Shown here one piece after another: positions 1 through 6,977 of a stretch of 35,436 nt of DNA. Numbering within the stretch: the first letter of the stretch is position 1; every line of letters begins with the position of its first letter. The stretch spans positions 1 to 35,436 of the forward strand of contig CAJNCW010000011.1 in NCBI GenBank assembly GCA_905221345.1, in the 5' to 3' direction. The notes below the pieces were generated by a model that was not told where the DNA came from, ran no database searches, and worked only from the letters and a program-made list of their open reading frames with translations. A program made the position numbers and the translations under genes. This DNA is from a bacterium (GTDB lineage Bacteria > Bacillota > Bacilli > Lactobacillales > Streptococcaceae).

Positions 1-3
1 TTT

Positions 4-76
4 GGCTCGGTAGCTCAGTTGGTAGAGCAATGGATTGAAGCTCCATGTGTCGGCGGTTCGATTCCGTCTCGCGCCA
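4..76 (+). tRNA. tRNA-Phe (GAA)
   Basis: A 73-nt cloverleaf with anticodon GAA in the loop TTGAAGC between a 5-bp stem ATGGA/TCCAT, a normal D arm and a TTCGATT T-loop. CCA is not encoded beyond the discriminator A. The acceptor stem GGCTCGG pairs with TCGCGCC except for a T-C mismatch at the fourth pair and a G-T at the seventh. First of six closely spaced tRNAs. Confidence 0.95.
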
Positions 77-90
77 TATACTTATGACTA

Positions 91-171
91 GGAAGGGTAG
101 CGAAGAGGCTAAACGCGGCGGACTGTAAATCCGCTCCTTCGGGTTCGGGGGTTCGAATCCCTCCCCTTCCA
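91..171 (+). tRNA. tRNA-Tyr (GTA)
   Basis: An 81-nt class II tRNA with anticodon GTA (CTGTAAA loop), a long variable arm, T-loop TTCGAAT and acceptor stem GGAAGGG/CCCTTCC-type pairing. It follows tRNA-Phe by 14 nt. Confidence 0.95.
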
Positions 172-182
172 TTCCTTTAGTT

Positions 183-253
183 ACGGGCATAGTTTAAAGG
201 TAGAACTAAGGTCTCCAAAACCTTCAGTGTGGGTTCAATTCCTACTGCCCGTG
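183..253 (+). tRNA. tRNA-Trp (CCA)
   Basis: A 71-nt tRNA. The acceptor stem ACGGGCA pairs perfectly with TGCCCGT, the anticodon loop TCTCCAA reads CCA, and the T-loop is TTCAATT. Confidence 0.95.
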
Positions 254-266
254 TTTATAGAATTAT

Positions 267-340
267 GGCGGGTGTGGTGAAGTGGTTAACACACCAGATT
301 GTGGCTCTGGCATGCGTGGGTTCGATCCCCATCACTCGCC
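267..340 (+). tRNA. tRNA-His (GTG)
   Basis: A 74-nt tRNA with anticodon GTG (TTGTGGC). The extra 5' G (position -1) sits opposite C73, the identity feature of bacterial tRNA-His, which sets both ends. Confidence 0.95.
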
Positions 341-353
341 TATTTTATATTAT

Positions 354-425
354 TGGGGTATAGCCAAGCGGTAAGGCAAGGGACTTTGACTCCCTCATGC
401 GTTGGTTCGAATCCAGCTACCCCAG
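354..425 (+). tRNA. tRNA-Gln (TTG)
   Basis: A 72-nt tRNA with acceptor TGGGGTA/TACCCCA, discriminator G, and anticodon TTG in the loop CTTTGAC. The U1-A72 pair is typical of tRNA-Gln. Confidence 0.95.
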
Positions 426-434
426 TTACTATTT

Positions 435-518
435 GCCGGCGTGGCGGAATTGGCAGACGCGCTGGACTCAAAATCCAGTGTCCGCAAGGACGTGCCGGTT
501 CGACCCCGGCCGCCGGTA
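435..518 (+). tRNA. tRNA-Leu (CAA)
   Basis: An 84-nt class II tRNA with anticodon CAA (CTCAAAA), a variable arm TGTCCGCAAGGACG-like stem-loop, T-loop TTCGACC, and acceptor GCCGGCG/CGCCGGT with one G-T pair. Last tRNA of the cluster; a terminator follows after 12 nt. Confidence 0.95.
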
Positions 519-530
519 TAGTATAGGGTT

Positions 531-566
531 AAGGAACGTTTGTAAGTCAACGTTCCTTTTCTTTTT
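531..566 (+). terminator. Terminator of the tRNA cluster
   Basis: The inverted repeat AAGGAACGTT / AACGTTCCTT has an 8-nt loop and is followed by TTCTTTTT, a canonical intrinsic terminator 12 nt after tRNA-Leu. Confidence 0.9.
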
Positions 567-601
567 GGTCAACATTTGGTCAACTATGGCTCTTTGTCAA
601 C
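546..601. repeat. Four GTCAAC direct repeats next to tRNA-Leu
   Basis: GTCAAC occurs at 546, 568, 579 and 596; the first three are spaced 22 and 11 bp. The middle two are GGTCAAC. The last lies in a segment (about 586-615, beginning GGCTCTTTGTCAACTG) that resembles the terminal inverted repeat of streptococcal ISL3-family insertion sequences such as IS1167. The resemblance is from memory. No transposase or integrase is present. Confidence 0.4.
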
Positions 602-613
602 TGTAGTGAGTTG

Positions 614-660
614 GGAAAAGGCTAAGATCTGGAGAGGGAGACCGCTGTCTTTTCCATTTT
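614..660 (+). other. Long-loop hairpin followed by a T-run
   Basis: GGAAAAG (614-620) can pair with CTTTTCC (649-655) around a 28-nt loop, followed by ATTTTTATA. It may act as a second weak terminator or be part of a decayed element. The rest of the 519-769 gap holds only this, the repeats and the promoter of the next gene. Confidence 0.35.
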
Positions 661-714
661 TATATATATAACATTCATTTTTGAGTGTTATCAAATCGTT
701 TTTGAAAGGAATTT

Positions 715-723
715 TGGTATAAT
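715..723 (+). promoter_or_regulatory. Extended -10 promoter of the GCS-like gene
   Basis: TGGTATAAT is a perfect extended -10. No clear -35 lies 17 bp upstream. The transcript would have a leader of about 40 nt before the ATG at 770. Confidence 0.75.
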
Positions 724-769
724 ATTACTTATTCACAATTTATTTGATTATGAAAGAGTTTGGTGATTA

Positions 770-2047
770 ATGTCTCGTTCTGTTGAATTACTAAAGAAAC
801 GTTACTTAAAGAATATAAAAGAGGAGCCTGATTTATTTATTGGAATTGAGTTAGAATATCCTATTGTAAATTTAGAGGGTGAAGCTACGGATATCGAGGT
901 TGTTAAGGATCTCTTTCGGTATTTATCATCTGTTCTGAAGTTTACTGTTGAGAAAGTGGATGATTTTGGGAATCCAATTCAGTTACTTGATCCAGTCAGC
1001 CAAGATACGATCTTATTTGAGGTTGCTTATACGACAATTGAGTTTGCCTTTGGTAAGGCGAAATATATCCAAGAGGTTGAAGAGCGTTTTAGGGCCTATA
1101 TGGATACGATTCAGAAAAAGTTGGGTGAATCTAATCATGCAATCGTTGGTTCTGGTATCCATCCATACTGGGAAGAGAATGAGAATCAACCAGTAGCTTA
1201 TCCCCGCTATCAGATGTTGATGGCTTATTTGAACTTGAGTAGAAGTGTGACTAGTATAGGTTTACATGATTTTCCTGAGTATGGAGCCTTTATCTGTGGG
1301 AGTCAGGTTCAACTGGACGTTTCAAAGTCCAACTATCTGCGTGTTATCAATGCTTTTACGCAAATTGAAGCAGCAAAAGCTTATTTATTTGCAAATTCTG
1401 AGTTTTCGAGGGCAGATTGGGATACCAAGATTTCCAGGGATATTTTTTGGGAAGAATCTATGCATGGAATCTATCCAGAGAATGTAGGTGTCAATGCTAG
1501 ACTCTTTAAGGATGAGGATGATTTTTTTGACTATCTAAATCATTCTGCGATTTTTACTGCGGAGCGTGATGGGCAGACCTATTATTTTTATCCTATTCAG
1601 GCTAGGGACTATTTGACTACACCTGAAATCCAGGCATTTGCTCTAAATGGGGATGAGGTTCTTATTTACCCTCAGGAGAAGGATTTTGAAACTCATCGTA
1701 GTTACCAGTACCAAGACTTAACAACTAGAGGGACTATCGAGTTTCGTAGTGTGTGTACGCAACCTTTAAATAGAACCTTTGCTTCAGCAGCTTTTCACTT
1801 GGGTTTGTTGCTTAATTTAGATAAGTTAGAAGCTTACCTGCGAACTGCTCCATTTTTTACCACAGCTAGTCGTGATTATAAGTTTTTGAGACGACAATTT
1901 TCTAAAAAACAACTCACAGATGAAGAAGAAGCTGCGGTTCTCGAGTTTTCTAAAGATTTACTCACCCTAGCTGAGGAAGGACTGGAGAAGAGAGGCAAGC
2001 AAGAAATGACCTATTTACAACCTTTGAAAGAAGAATTGGGCCTATAA
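770..2047 (+). CDS. Glutamate-cysteine ligase-like protein (GCS2 family)
   Basis: A 425-aa cytoplasmic protein. Its N-terminus FIGIELEYPIV matches the G-x-E-x-E glutamate/ATP-binding start of carboxylate-amine ligases of the GCS2 (plant-type/YbdK) family. Further family-like blocks are SQVQLDVSKSNY, then QIEAAKAYLFANSEFSR, and GTIEFRSVCTQPL near residue 320-335. The likely reaction is ATP-dependent joining of glutamate and cysteine to gamma-glutamylcysteine, but the substrate is inferred from the family only. The ATG at 770 has only a weak Shine-Dalgarno (GAAAGAG, 12 nt upstream). The gene stands alone between the tRNA cluster and thrC, each with its own promoter. No gshB-like partner is in the window, so a full glutathione pathway is not supported here. 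Confidence 0.72.
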   Translation: MSRSVELLKKRYLKNIKEEPDLFIGIELEYPIVNLEGEATDIEVVKDLFRYLSSVLKFTVEKVDDFGNPIQLLDPVSQDTILFEVAYTTIEFAFGKAKYIQEVEERFRAYMDTIQKKLGESNHAIVGSGIHPYWEENENQPVAYPRYQMLMAYLNLSRSVTSIGLHDFPEYGAFICGSQVQLDVSKSNYLRVINAFTQIEAAKAYLFANSEFSRADWDTKISRDIFWEESMHGIYPENVGVNARLFKDEDDFFDYLNHSAIFTAERDGQTYYFYPIQARDYLTTPEIQAFALNGDEVLIYPQEKDFETHRSYQYQDLTTRGTIEFRSVCTQPLNRTFASAAFHLGLLLNLDKLEAYLRTAPFFTTASRDYKFLRRQFSKKQLTDEEEAAVLEFSKDLLTLAEEGLEKRGKQEMTYLQPLKEELGL

Positions 2048-2082
2048 TTTCTCTTGTAAAGGGAGAATTTTCTGAAAAATCA

Positions 2083-2091
2083 TGATATAAT
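2083..2091 (+). promoter_or_regulatory. Extended -10 promoter of thrC
   Basis: TGATATAAT is an extended -10, about 30 nt before the thrC start. No -35 is evident. Confidence 0.7.
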
Positions 2092-2121
2092 GGAATGGAT
2101 TATAGATAAAGGATAGAGATT

Positions 2122-3606
2122 ATGACATTAGTTTATCAATCAACGCGTGATGCGAACAATACAGTAACTGCCAGCCAAGCTATTTTGCAAGGTTTGGCGA
2201 CGGATGGTGGTCTATTTACACCGCTTACTTATCCAAAGGTAAATTTGGACTTTGAAAAATTGAAAGATGCTTCTTACCAAGAAGTGGCTAAGTTAGTTTT
2301 GTCAGCATTTTTAGATGACTTTATGGCTGAGGAGTTGGACTACTGTATCAACAATGCCTACGATAGCAAGTTTGATACTCCAGCTATTGCGCCATTGGTG
2401 AAGCTGGATGGGCAATACAACTTGGAACTCTTCCATGGTTCAACGATTGCCTTTAAAGATATGGCCTTGTCTATCTTGCCATACTTTATGACGACTGCTG
2501 CTAAAAAGCATGGTTTGGAGAACAAAATCGTCATTTTGACAGCGACATCTGGTGATACTGGAAAAGCTGCTATGGCGGGGTTTGCGGATGTGCCTGGAAC
2601 TGAGATTATCGTCTTTTATCCAAAGGATGGTGTTAGCAAGGTACAAGAGTTGCAAATGACTACTCAGACTGGCGACAATACTCATGTTATCGCTATTGAT
2701 GGAAACTTTGATGATGCGCAAACTAACGTCAAACATATGTTTAACGATGTAGTTCTTCGTGAAAAGTTGGCTGCCAATAAACTGCAATTTTCATCAGCTA
2801 ACTCTATGAATATTGGTCGTTTAGTACCACAGATTGTCTACTATGTTTATGCTTACGCTCAGTTGGTTAAGTCTGGTGAGATTGTGGCTGGCGATAAGGT
2901 CAACTTCACAGTACCAACAGGGAATTTCGGCAATATCTTGGCTGCCTTTTATGCTAAGCAAATCGGTCTGCCAGTCGGCAAATTAATCTGTGCTTCAAAT
3001 GACAACAATGTCTTGACAGACTTCTTTAAAACACGTGTCTACGACAAGAAACGTGAGTTTAAGGTGACGACTAGCCCATCTATGGATATCTTGGTATCTT
3101 CAAACTTGGAGCGCTTGATTTTCCATCTTTTGGGGAATGATGCGGTTAAGACAGCTGAACTCATGAATGCCTTGAGTACACAAGGACAATATGAATTGAC
3201 AGACTTTGATGCAGCGATTCTGGAACTCTTTGCAGCTGAATATGCAACTGAGGAAGAAACTGCGGCAGAAATTAAACGTGTTTATGATACAGATGCCTAT
3301 ATCGAGGATCCACATACGGCGGTTGCCTCAGCTGTTTATAGAAAATACCAAGTGGCTACTGGCGATGCGACTAAGACAGTGATTGCTTCAACAGCTAGTC
3401 CATACAAGTTCCCAGTGGTTGCCGTAGAAGCTGTAACAGGGAAAGCAGGCTTGACAGACTTTGAAGCTTTGGCTCAATTACATGACATTTCAGGAGTGGC
3501 AGTGCCACCAGCGGTTGATGGCCTCGAAACAGCTCCTGTTCGTCACAAGACAACTGTAGCAGCTGCTGACATGCAAGCAGCGGTTGAGGCTTATCTAGGA
3601 CTTTAA
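2122..3606 (+). CDS. thrC: Threonine synthase
   Basis: A 494-aa PLP-dependent enzyme that converts O-phosphohomoserine to threonine, the last step of threonine synthesis in the cytoplasm. The N-terminal ATDGGLFTP block and the PLP-lysine motif HGSTIAFKD with Lys112 identify the long (yeast/E. coli-like) threonine synthase class. TATSGDTGKAA binds the PLP phosphate, and PTGNFGNILAA is another family block. Start ATG follows AAAGGATAGAG. It is monocistronic: its own extended -10 lies upstream and a strong hairpin lies downstream. No other threonine genes are adjacent. Confidence 0.96.
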   Translation: MTLVYQSTRDANNTVTASQAILQGLATDGGLFTPLTYPKVNLDFEKLKDASYQEVAKLVLSAFLDDFMAEELDYCINNAYDSKFDTPAIAPLVKLDGQYNLELFHGSTIAFKDMALSILPYFMTTAAKKHGLENKIVILTATSGDTGKAAMAGFADVPGTEIIVFYPKDGVSKVQELQMTTQTGDNTHVIAIDGNFDDAQTNVKHMFNDVVLREKLAANKLQFSSANSMNIGRLVPQIVYYVYAYAQLVKSGEIVAGDKVNFTVPTGNFGNILAAFYAKQIGLPVGKLICASNDNNVLTDFFKTRVYDKKREFKVTTSPSMDILVSSNLERLIFHLLGNDAVKTAELMNALSTQGQYELTDFDAAILELFAAEYATEEETAAEIKRVYDTDAYIEDPHTAVASAVYRKYQVATGDATKTVIASTASPYKFPVVAVEAVTGKAGLTDFEALAQLHDISGVAVPPAVDGLETAPVRHKTTVAAADMQAAVEAYLGL

Positions 3607-3618
3607 GGCAGAGAGAGT

Positions 3619-3650
3619 AAACTCGGTTGGGAAACCAACTGAGTTTCTTT
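3619..3650 (+). terminator. Terminator after thrC
   Basis: A 12-bp stem AAACTCGGTTGG / CCAACTGAGTTT (one G-T) with a GAAA tetraloop, then CTTTTC. Confidence 0.85.
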
Positions 3651-3666
3651 TCATCAGGAGGAAGGA

Positions 3667-4947
3667 TTGTTTAAGAAAAATAAAGACATTCTTAATATTG
3701 CATTGCCAGCCATGGGTGAAAACTTTTTACAGATGCTCATGGGAATGGTGGACAGTTACTTGGTCGCTCACTTGGGCTTAATCGCTATTTCAGGTGTTTC
3801 AGTGGCTGGCAATATTATCACAATTTATCAGGCGATTTTTATCGCTCTGGGAGCTGCTATTTCCAGTGTTATTTCAAAAAGTTTGGGGCAGAAAGATCAG
3901 TCCAAGTTGGCTTATCACGTGACAGAGGCTCTTAAGATAACCCTATTGCTGAGTGCACTTTTAGGTGCTTTATCCATCTTTGCTGGGCAAGAGATGATAG
4001 GACTTTTGGGAACTGAGCAGGCTGTGGCCGAAAGCGGAGGACTTTACCTTTCTTTAGTGGGTGGTTCGATTGTTCTCTTGGGCTTGATGACGAGTCTAGG
4101 TGCCTTGATTCGTGCAACGCATAATCCGCGTCTACCTCTCTATGTTAGTCTTTTATCCAATGCCTTGAATATTCTTTTTTCAAGTCTAGCTATTTTTGTC
4201 CTTGATATGGGCATAGCGGGTGTTGCTTGGGGGACTATCTTGTCTCGCTTAGTCGGTCTTGTGATTTTGTGGTCACAATTAAAGCTGCCTTTTGAGAAAC
4301 CGACTTTTGGTTTAGATAAGGAACTATTGACTTTGGCTTTGCCAGCGGCAGGAGAGCGACTTATGATGAGGGCTGGAGATGTAGTGATCATTGCCTTGGT
4401 CGTCTCTTTTGGGACGGAGGCAGTAGCGGGAAATGCAATCGGGGAGGTTTTGACCCAGTTTAATTATATGCCTGCCTTTGGCGTCGCTACGGCAACGGTC
4501 ATGCTGGTGGCTCGAGCAGTTGGAGAGGATAATTGGGAAAGAGTCGCTAGTTTGAGCAAACAAACATTTTGGCTTTCTCTGCTTCTCATGTTGCCCTTAA
4601 CTCTCAGTATCTATGCCTTGGGGACACCATTAACTCATCTCTATACGACGGACCCTATAGCAGTCGAAGCGAGCGTTTTGGTGGCACTGTTCTCTTTACT
4701 AGGAACCCCCATGGCGACAGGGACAGTCATCTATACTGCAGTTTGGCAGGGATTGGGAAATGCTCGCCTTCCCTTTTATGCAACAAGTATCGGGATGTGG
4801 TGTATCCGCATAGGGACAGCCTATCTGATGGGGATTGTTCTTGGTTGGGGCTTGCCTGGTATTTGGGCTGGAACCCTTTTGGATAATGGTTTTCGTTGGT
4901 TATTTCTACGTTACCGTTATCAGCGTTATATGATGTTGAAAGGATAG
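3667..4947 (+). CDS. MATE family efflux transporter
   Basis: A 426-aa integral membrane protein with about twelve hydrophobic segments in two homologous halves. The N-terminal PAMGENFLQMLMGMVDSYLV and the second-half PAAGERLMMRAGD are the repeated MATE signature. MATE proteins export cationic drugs or metabolites using a Na+ or H+ gradient; the substrate here is unknown. The start is TTG at 3667, chosen because a perfect AGGAGG lies 5 nt upstream (3656-3661) and no ATG is close. The stop codon is separated by only 3 nt from the ATG of the broken HAD gene, so the two form a transcriptional unit. No promoter was recognised immediately upstream, so read-through from thrC or an unrecognised promoter must be assumed. 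Confidence 0.92.
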   Translation: MFKKNKDILNIALPAMGENFLQMLMGMVDSYLVAHLGLIAISGVSVAGNIITIYQAIFIALGAAISSVISKSLGQKDQSKLAYHVTEALKITLLLSALLGALSIFAGQEMIGLLGTEQAVAESGGLYLSLVGGSIVLLGLMTSLGALIRATHNPRLPLYVSLLSNALNILFSSLAIFVLDMGIAGVAWGTILSRLVGLVILWSQLKLPFEKPTFGLDKELLTLALPAAGERLMMRAGDVVIIALVVSFGTEAVAGNAIGEVLTQFNYMPAFGVATATVMLVARAVGEDNWERVASLSKQTFWLSLLLMLPLTLSIYALGTPLTHLYTTDPIAVEASVLVALFSLLGTPMATGTVIYTAVWQGLGNARLPFYATSIGMWCIRIGTAYLMGIVLGWGLPGIWAGTLLDNGFRWLFLRYRYQRYMMLKG

Positions 4948-4950
4948 GAG

Positions 4951-5571
4951 ATGAAAGAAACAGCTTTTATTTGGGATTAAGACGGGACTTTATTGGACTC
5001 TTACGAAGCGATTTTATCAGGGATTGAGGAAACCTTTGCTCAGTTTGCTATCCCTTATGATAAGGAAAAAGTGAAAGAGTTTATCCTCAAATTTTCGGTG
5101 CAGGATTTGCTGAAGCAGGTGGCGGAAGAGAGAAATCTGGGTGTGGAAGTGCTCAATCAGGTGCGTGCCCAGAGTCTAGCTGAGAAGAATGCCCAGGTAG
5201 TTTTGATGCCAGGCGCGCGTGAGGTGCTAGCTTGGGCAGACAAAGCAGGGATTCAGCAGTTTGTCTATACTCATAAGGGGGACAATGCTTTTACTATTTT
5301 AAGAGACTTGGGGTTGGAGTCCTATTTCACAGAAATCCTAACCAGTCAGAGTGGCTTTGCGCGCAAGCCTAATAGAGAAGCGGCGACCTATCTGCTAGAC
5401 AAGTATGAGCTGAATCCTGATAACACCTATTATATAGGAGACCGGACTTTGGATGTGGAATTCGCCCAGAATAGCGGAATTCAAAGCATTAACTTTTTGG
5501 AGTCGCCTTATGAAGGGAATCAAAGGATTCAAGCATTAGCAGATATTCCTCATATTTTTGAGAGTAAGTGA
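4951..5571 (+). pseudogene. HAD-superfamily phosphatase, interrupted by a nonsense codon
   Basis: From ATG 4951 (preceded by GGATAGGAG) the reading frame encodes a HAD phosphatase of about 206 codons, but codon 10 is TAA (4978-4980). It sits in motif I: FIWD-stop-DGTLLDS, where the family has D-x-D-G-T. One T-to-A change from TTA (Leu) explains it. Everything downstream is intact: motif II YTHKG (Thr), motif III RKPNREA (Lys) and motif IV GDRTLDVEFAQNSG. The remaining open frame could restart only at TTG 4993, without a good ribosome site and without the catalytic DxD, so a product from there should be inactive. The gene would have encoded a PGMB-like small-molecule phosphatase. A sequencing error or recent mutation is more likely than an old pseudogene. 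Confidence 0.85.
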
Positions 5572-5582
5572 CGAGAAGATTA

Positions 5583-5659
5583 TGTCAGTTTTGTGACAGA
5601 GACCTAACAAACTATTTCAAGTAATCGAGTTTGTTACAAGGAATAGACAGTTCTGTTAA
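5583..5659. promoter_or_regulatory. Palindrome-rich region upstream of the LysM gene
   Basis: TGTCA/TGACA (5583-5598) and a 9-bp inverted repeat TAACAAACT (5605-5613) / AGTTTGTTA (5628-5636) lie here. TGTTAC (5632) and TGTTAA (5654) are in the same orientation 22 bp apart and resemble WalR (VicR) half-sites (TGTWAH), although known sites are spaced 11 bp. The pneumococcal homologue of the downstream gene is reported to belong to the WalRK regulon, so a WalR role is an inference. Confidence 0.35.
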
Positions 5660-5661
5660 AT

Positions 5662-5683
5662 AGGCCCGAGAGGGCTTTTTTTC
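5662..5683 (+). terminator. Terminator after the MATE/HAD unit
   Basis: AGGCCC / GGGCTT (GCCC-GAGA-GGGC core) is followed by TTTTTTTCTG. It lies between the HAD pseudogene and the LysM promoter. Confidence 0.75.
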
Positions 5684-5694
5684 TGCTTTTTTTG

Positions 5695-5703
5695 TGTTAT
5701 GAT
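5695..5703 (+). promoter_or_regulatory. Extended -10 promoter of the LysM gene
   Basis: TGTTATGAT, about 27 nt before the GAAAGGA ribosome site and start codon. The -35 position is T-rich without a consensus, which fits a promoter needing an activator. Confidence 0.6.
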
Positions 5704-5736
5704 AGACAGGTACTCATTTGAAAGGAATATGAACGA

Positions 5737-6783
5737 ATGAAGAAAAGAATTATTTTAGCCTCAACTGTAGCCCTGTCTCTTGCTCCCGCATTAGGAGCTA
5801 AAGCTCAAGAAATCTCTTGGACAGCACGTAGCATTGAGCAAATTCAAAATGATGTGACGAAAAACGAGAACAAAAACAGCTATACAGTTCAGTATGGTGA
5901 TACCCTGAGCACGATTGCAGAAGCTTTGGGAGTAGATGTGACCGTTCTTGCTAATTTGAACAAGATCACCAATATGGACTTGATTTTCCCAGATACTGTC
6001 TTGACTACAACTGTCAATGAGGCAGAAGAGGTGACGGAAGTTGAAATCCAAACTCCTCAAGCAGATGCTAGTGAAGAAGCGACGACTGCGACAGCTGATT
6101 TGACGACCAATCAAGTGACAGTCGATGAACAAACAGTTCAAGTAGAAGATCTTTCTCAACCAATTGAGGAAGCACCAACTGCAACAGAGACTGAAAAACC
6201 AACAGAAGTAGCGTCAAGTTCAGAAGTTTCTGAGACAGCGACAGTTACTGAAGAGACACCAGCAACAGAAACGTCTGCTGATGCAACAGGAACAAGTGCA
6301 ACAGAAGAAACAGCAGCATCAACAGCAACTTCTGAGGCTGCAACTTCGACTTATCAAGCAGTGCAAAGCCAAACTCCTTCAAGAACTTACTCAGCACCAG
6401 CAGCTCCTGACTATGCAGGACTTGCTGTAGCTAAGTCTGAGAATGCTGGTCTTCAACCACAAACTGCAGCCTTTAAAGAAGAAGTAGCCAACTTGTTTGG
6501 AATTACATCCTTTAGTGGCTACCGTCCTGGTGACAGTGGGGACCATGGTAAAGGTTTGGCCATCGACTTCATGGTTCCAGTGAGTTCAGCTCTTGGTGAT
6601 CAAATCGCGGAATACGCGGTTCAAAATATGGCTAGCCGCGGTATCAACTACATCATCTGGAAACAACGTTTCTACGCTCCATATGATAGTAAATATGGAC
6701 CAGCCTACACTTGGAATCCAATGCCGGATCGTGGTAGCGTAACCGAAAACCACTATGACCACGTTCACGTATCAATGAACTAA
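5737..6783 (+). CDS. Secreted LysM protein with LAS/M15-like putative peptidase domain
   Basis: A 348-aa exported protein. Residues 1-23 form a Sec signal peptide (KKR, then a hydrophobic stretch, ending AKAQ). Residues about 48-92 are one LysM peptidoglycan-binding domain (YTVQYGDTLSTIAEALGV). Residues about 95-225 are a Thr/Ala/Glu/Ser-rich linker, probably extended in the wall. Residues about 230-348 are a globular domain with HGKGLAIDF (His270 to Asp277, the H-x6-D of LAS/M15 metallopeptidases) and a final HYDHVHV (His342, His344), which suggests a zinc site cutting peptidoglycan peptides. The homologue in pneumococcus (Spr1875/SP_2063) is known as a surface antigen. Peptidase activity is inferred from residues only. 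Start ATG has GAAAGGA upstream. The gene is monocistronic. Confidence 0.85.
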   Translation: MKKRIILASTVALSLAPALGAKAQEISWTARSIEQIQNDVTKNENKNSYTVQYGDTLSTIAEALGVDVTVLANLNKITNMDLIFPDTVLTTTVNEAEEVTEVEIQTPQADASEEATTATADLTTNQVTVDEQTVQVEDLSQPIEEAPTATETEKPTEVASSSEVSETATVTEETPATETSADATGTSATEETAASTATSEAATSTYQAVQSQTPSRTYSAPAAPDYAGLAVAKSENAGLQPQTAAFKEEVANLFGITSFSGYRPGDSGDHGKGLAIDFMVPVSSALGDQIAEYAVQNMASRGINYIIWKQRFYAPYDSKYGPAYTWNPMPDRGSVTENHYDHVHVSMN

Positions 6784-6794
6784 TCATTAAAATG

Positions 6795-6831
6795 GAAGTT
6801 GGGAACTGATTGGGTTTCCACTTCTTTTTTT
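6795..6831 (+). terminator. Terminator after the LysM gene
   Basis: GAAGTTGGGAAC / GTTTCCACTTC pair with one bulged T, followed by TTTTTTT. Confidence 0.8.
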
Positions 6832-6871
6832 GTGATTGTTTCAGGATAAAAGGGACAAATATGGGGAAGTG

Positions 6872-6958
6872 AGTAATATTTCAAGAGAATCTAAGCATAT
6901 TACTTGATTTATTTTTTGGATTGCATTATACTTGATAAGTCAATCATTGATGAATCAA
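6872..6958 (+). promoter_or_regulatory. marR promoter with palindromic operators
   Basis: A sigma-A promoter TTGATT (6904-6909), 17-bp spacer, TATACT (6927-6932). Immediately downstream are two 12-bp palindromes 15 bp apart, TTGATAAGTCAA (6932-6943, arms TTGA/TCAA) and TTGATGAATCAA (6947-6958, arms TTGAT/ATCAA). Upstream, AGTAATAT (6872) and ATATTACT (6897) form a further inverted repeat that touches the -35. Such repeats at a marR promoter usually bind the MarR protein itself. Confidence 0.65.
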
Positions 6959-6977
6959 CTTTAAAGGAGAAAGATTT

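Noticed and set aside
6060..6400. Tandem repeats in the LysM protein linker
   Set aside because: The Thr/Ala/Glu-rich stretch is low-complexity without a fixed repeat unit, typical of wall-spanning linkers.
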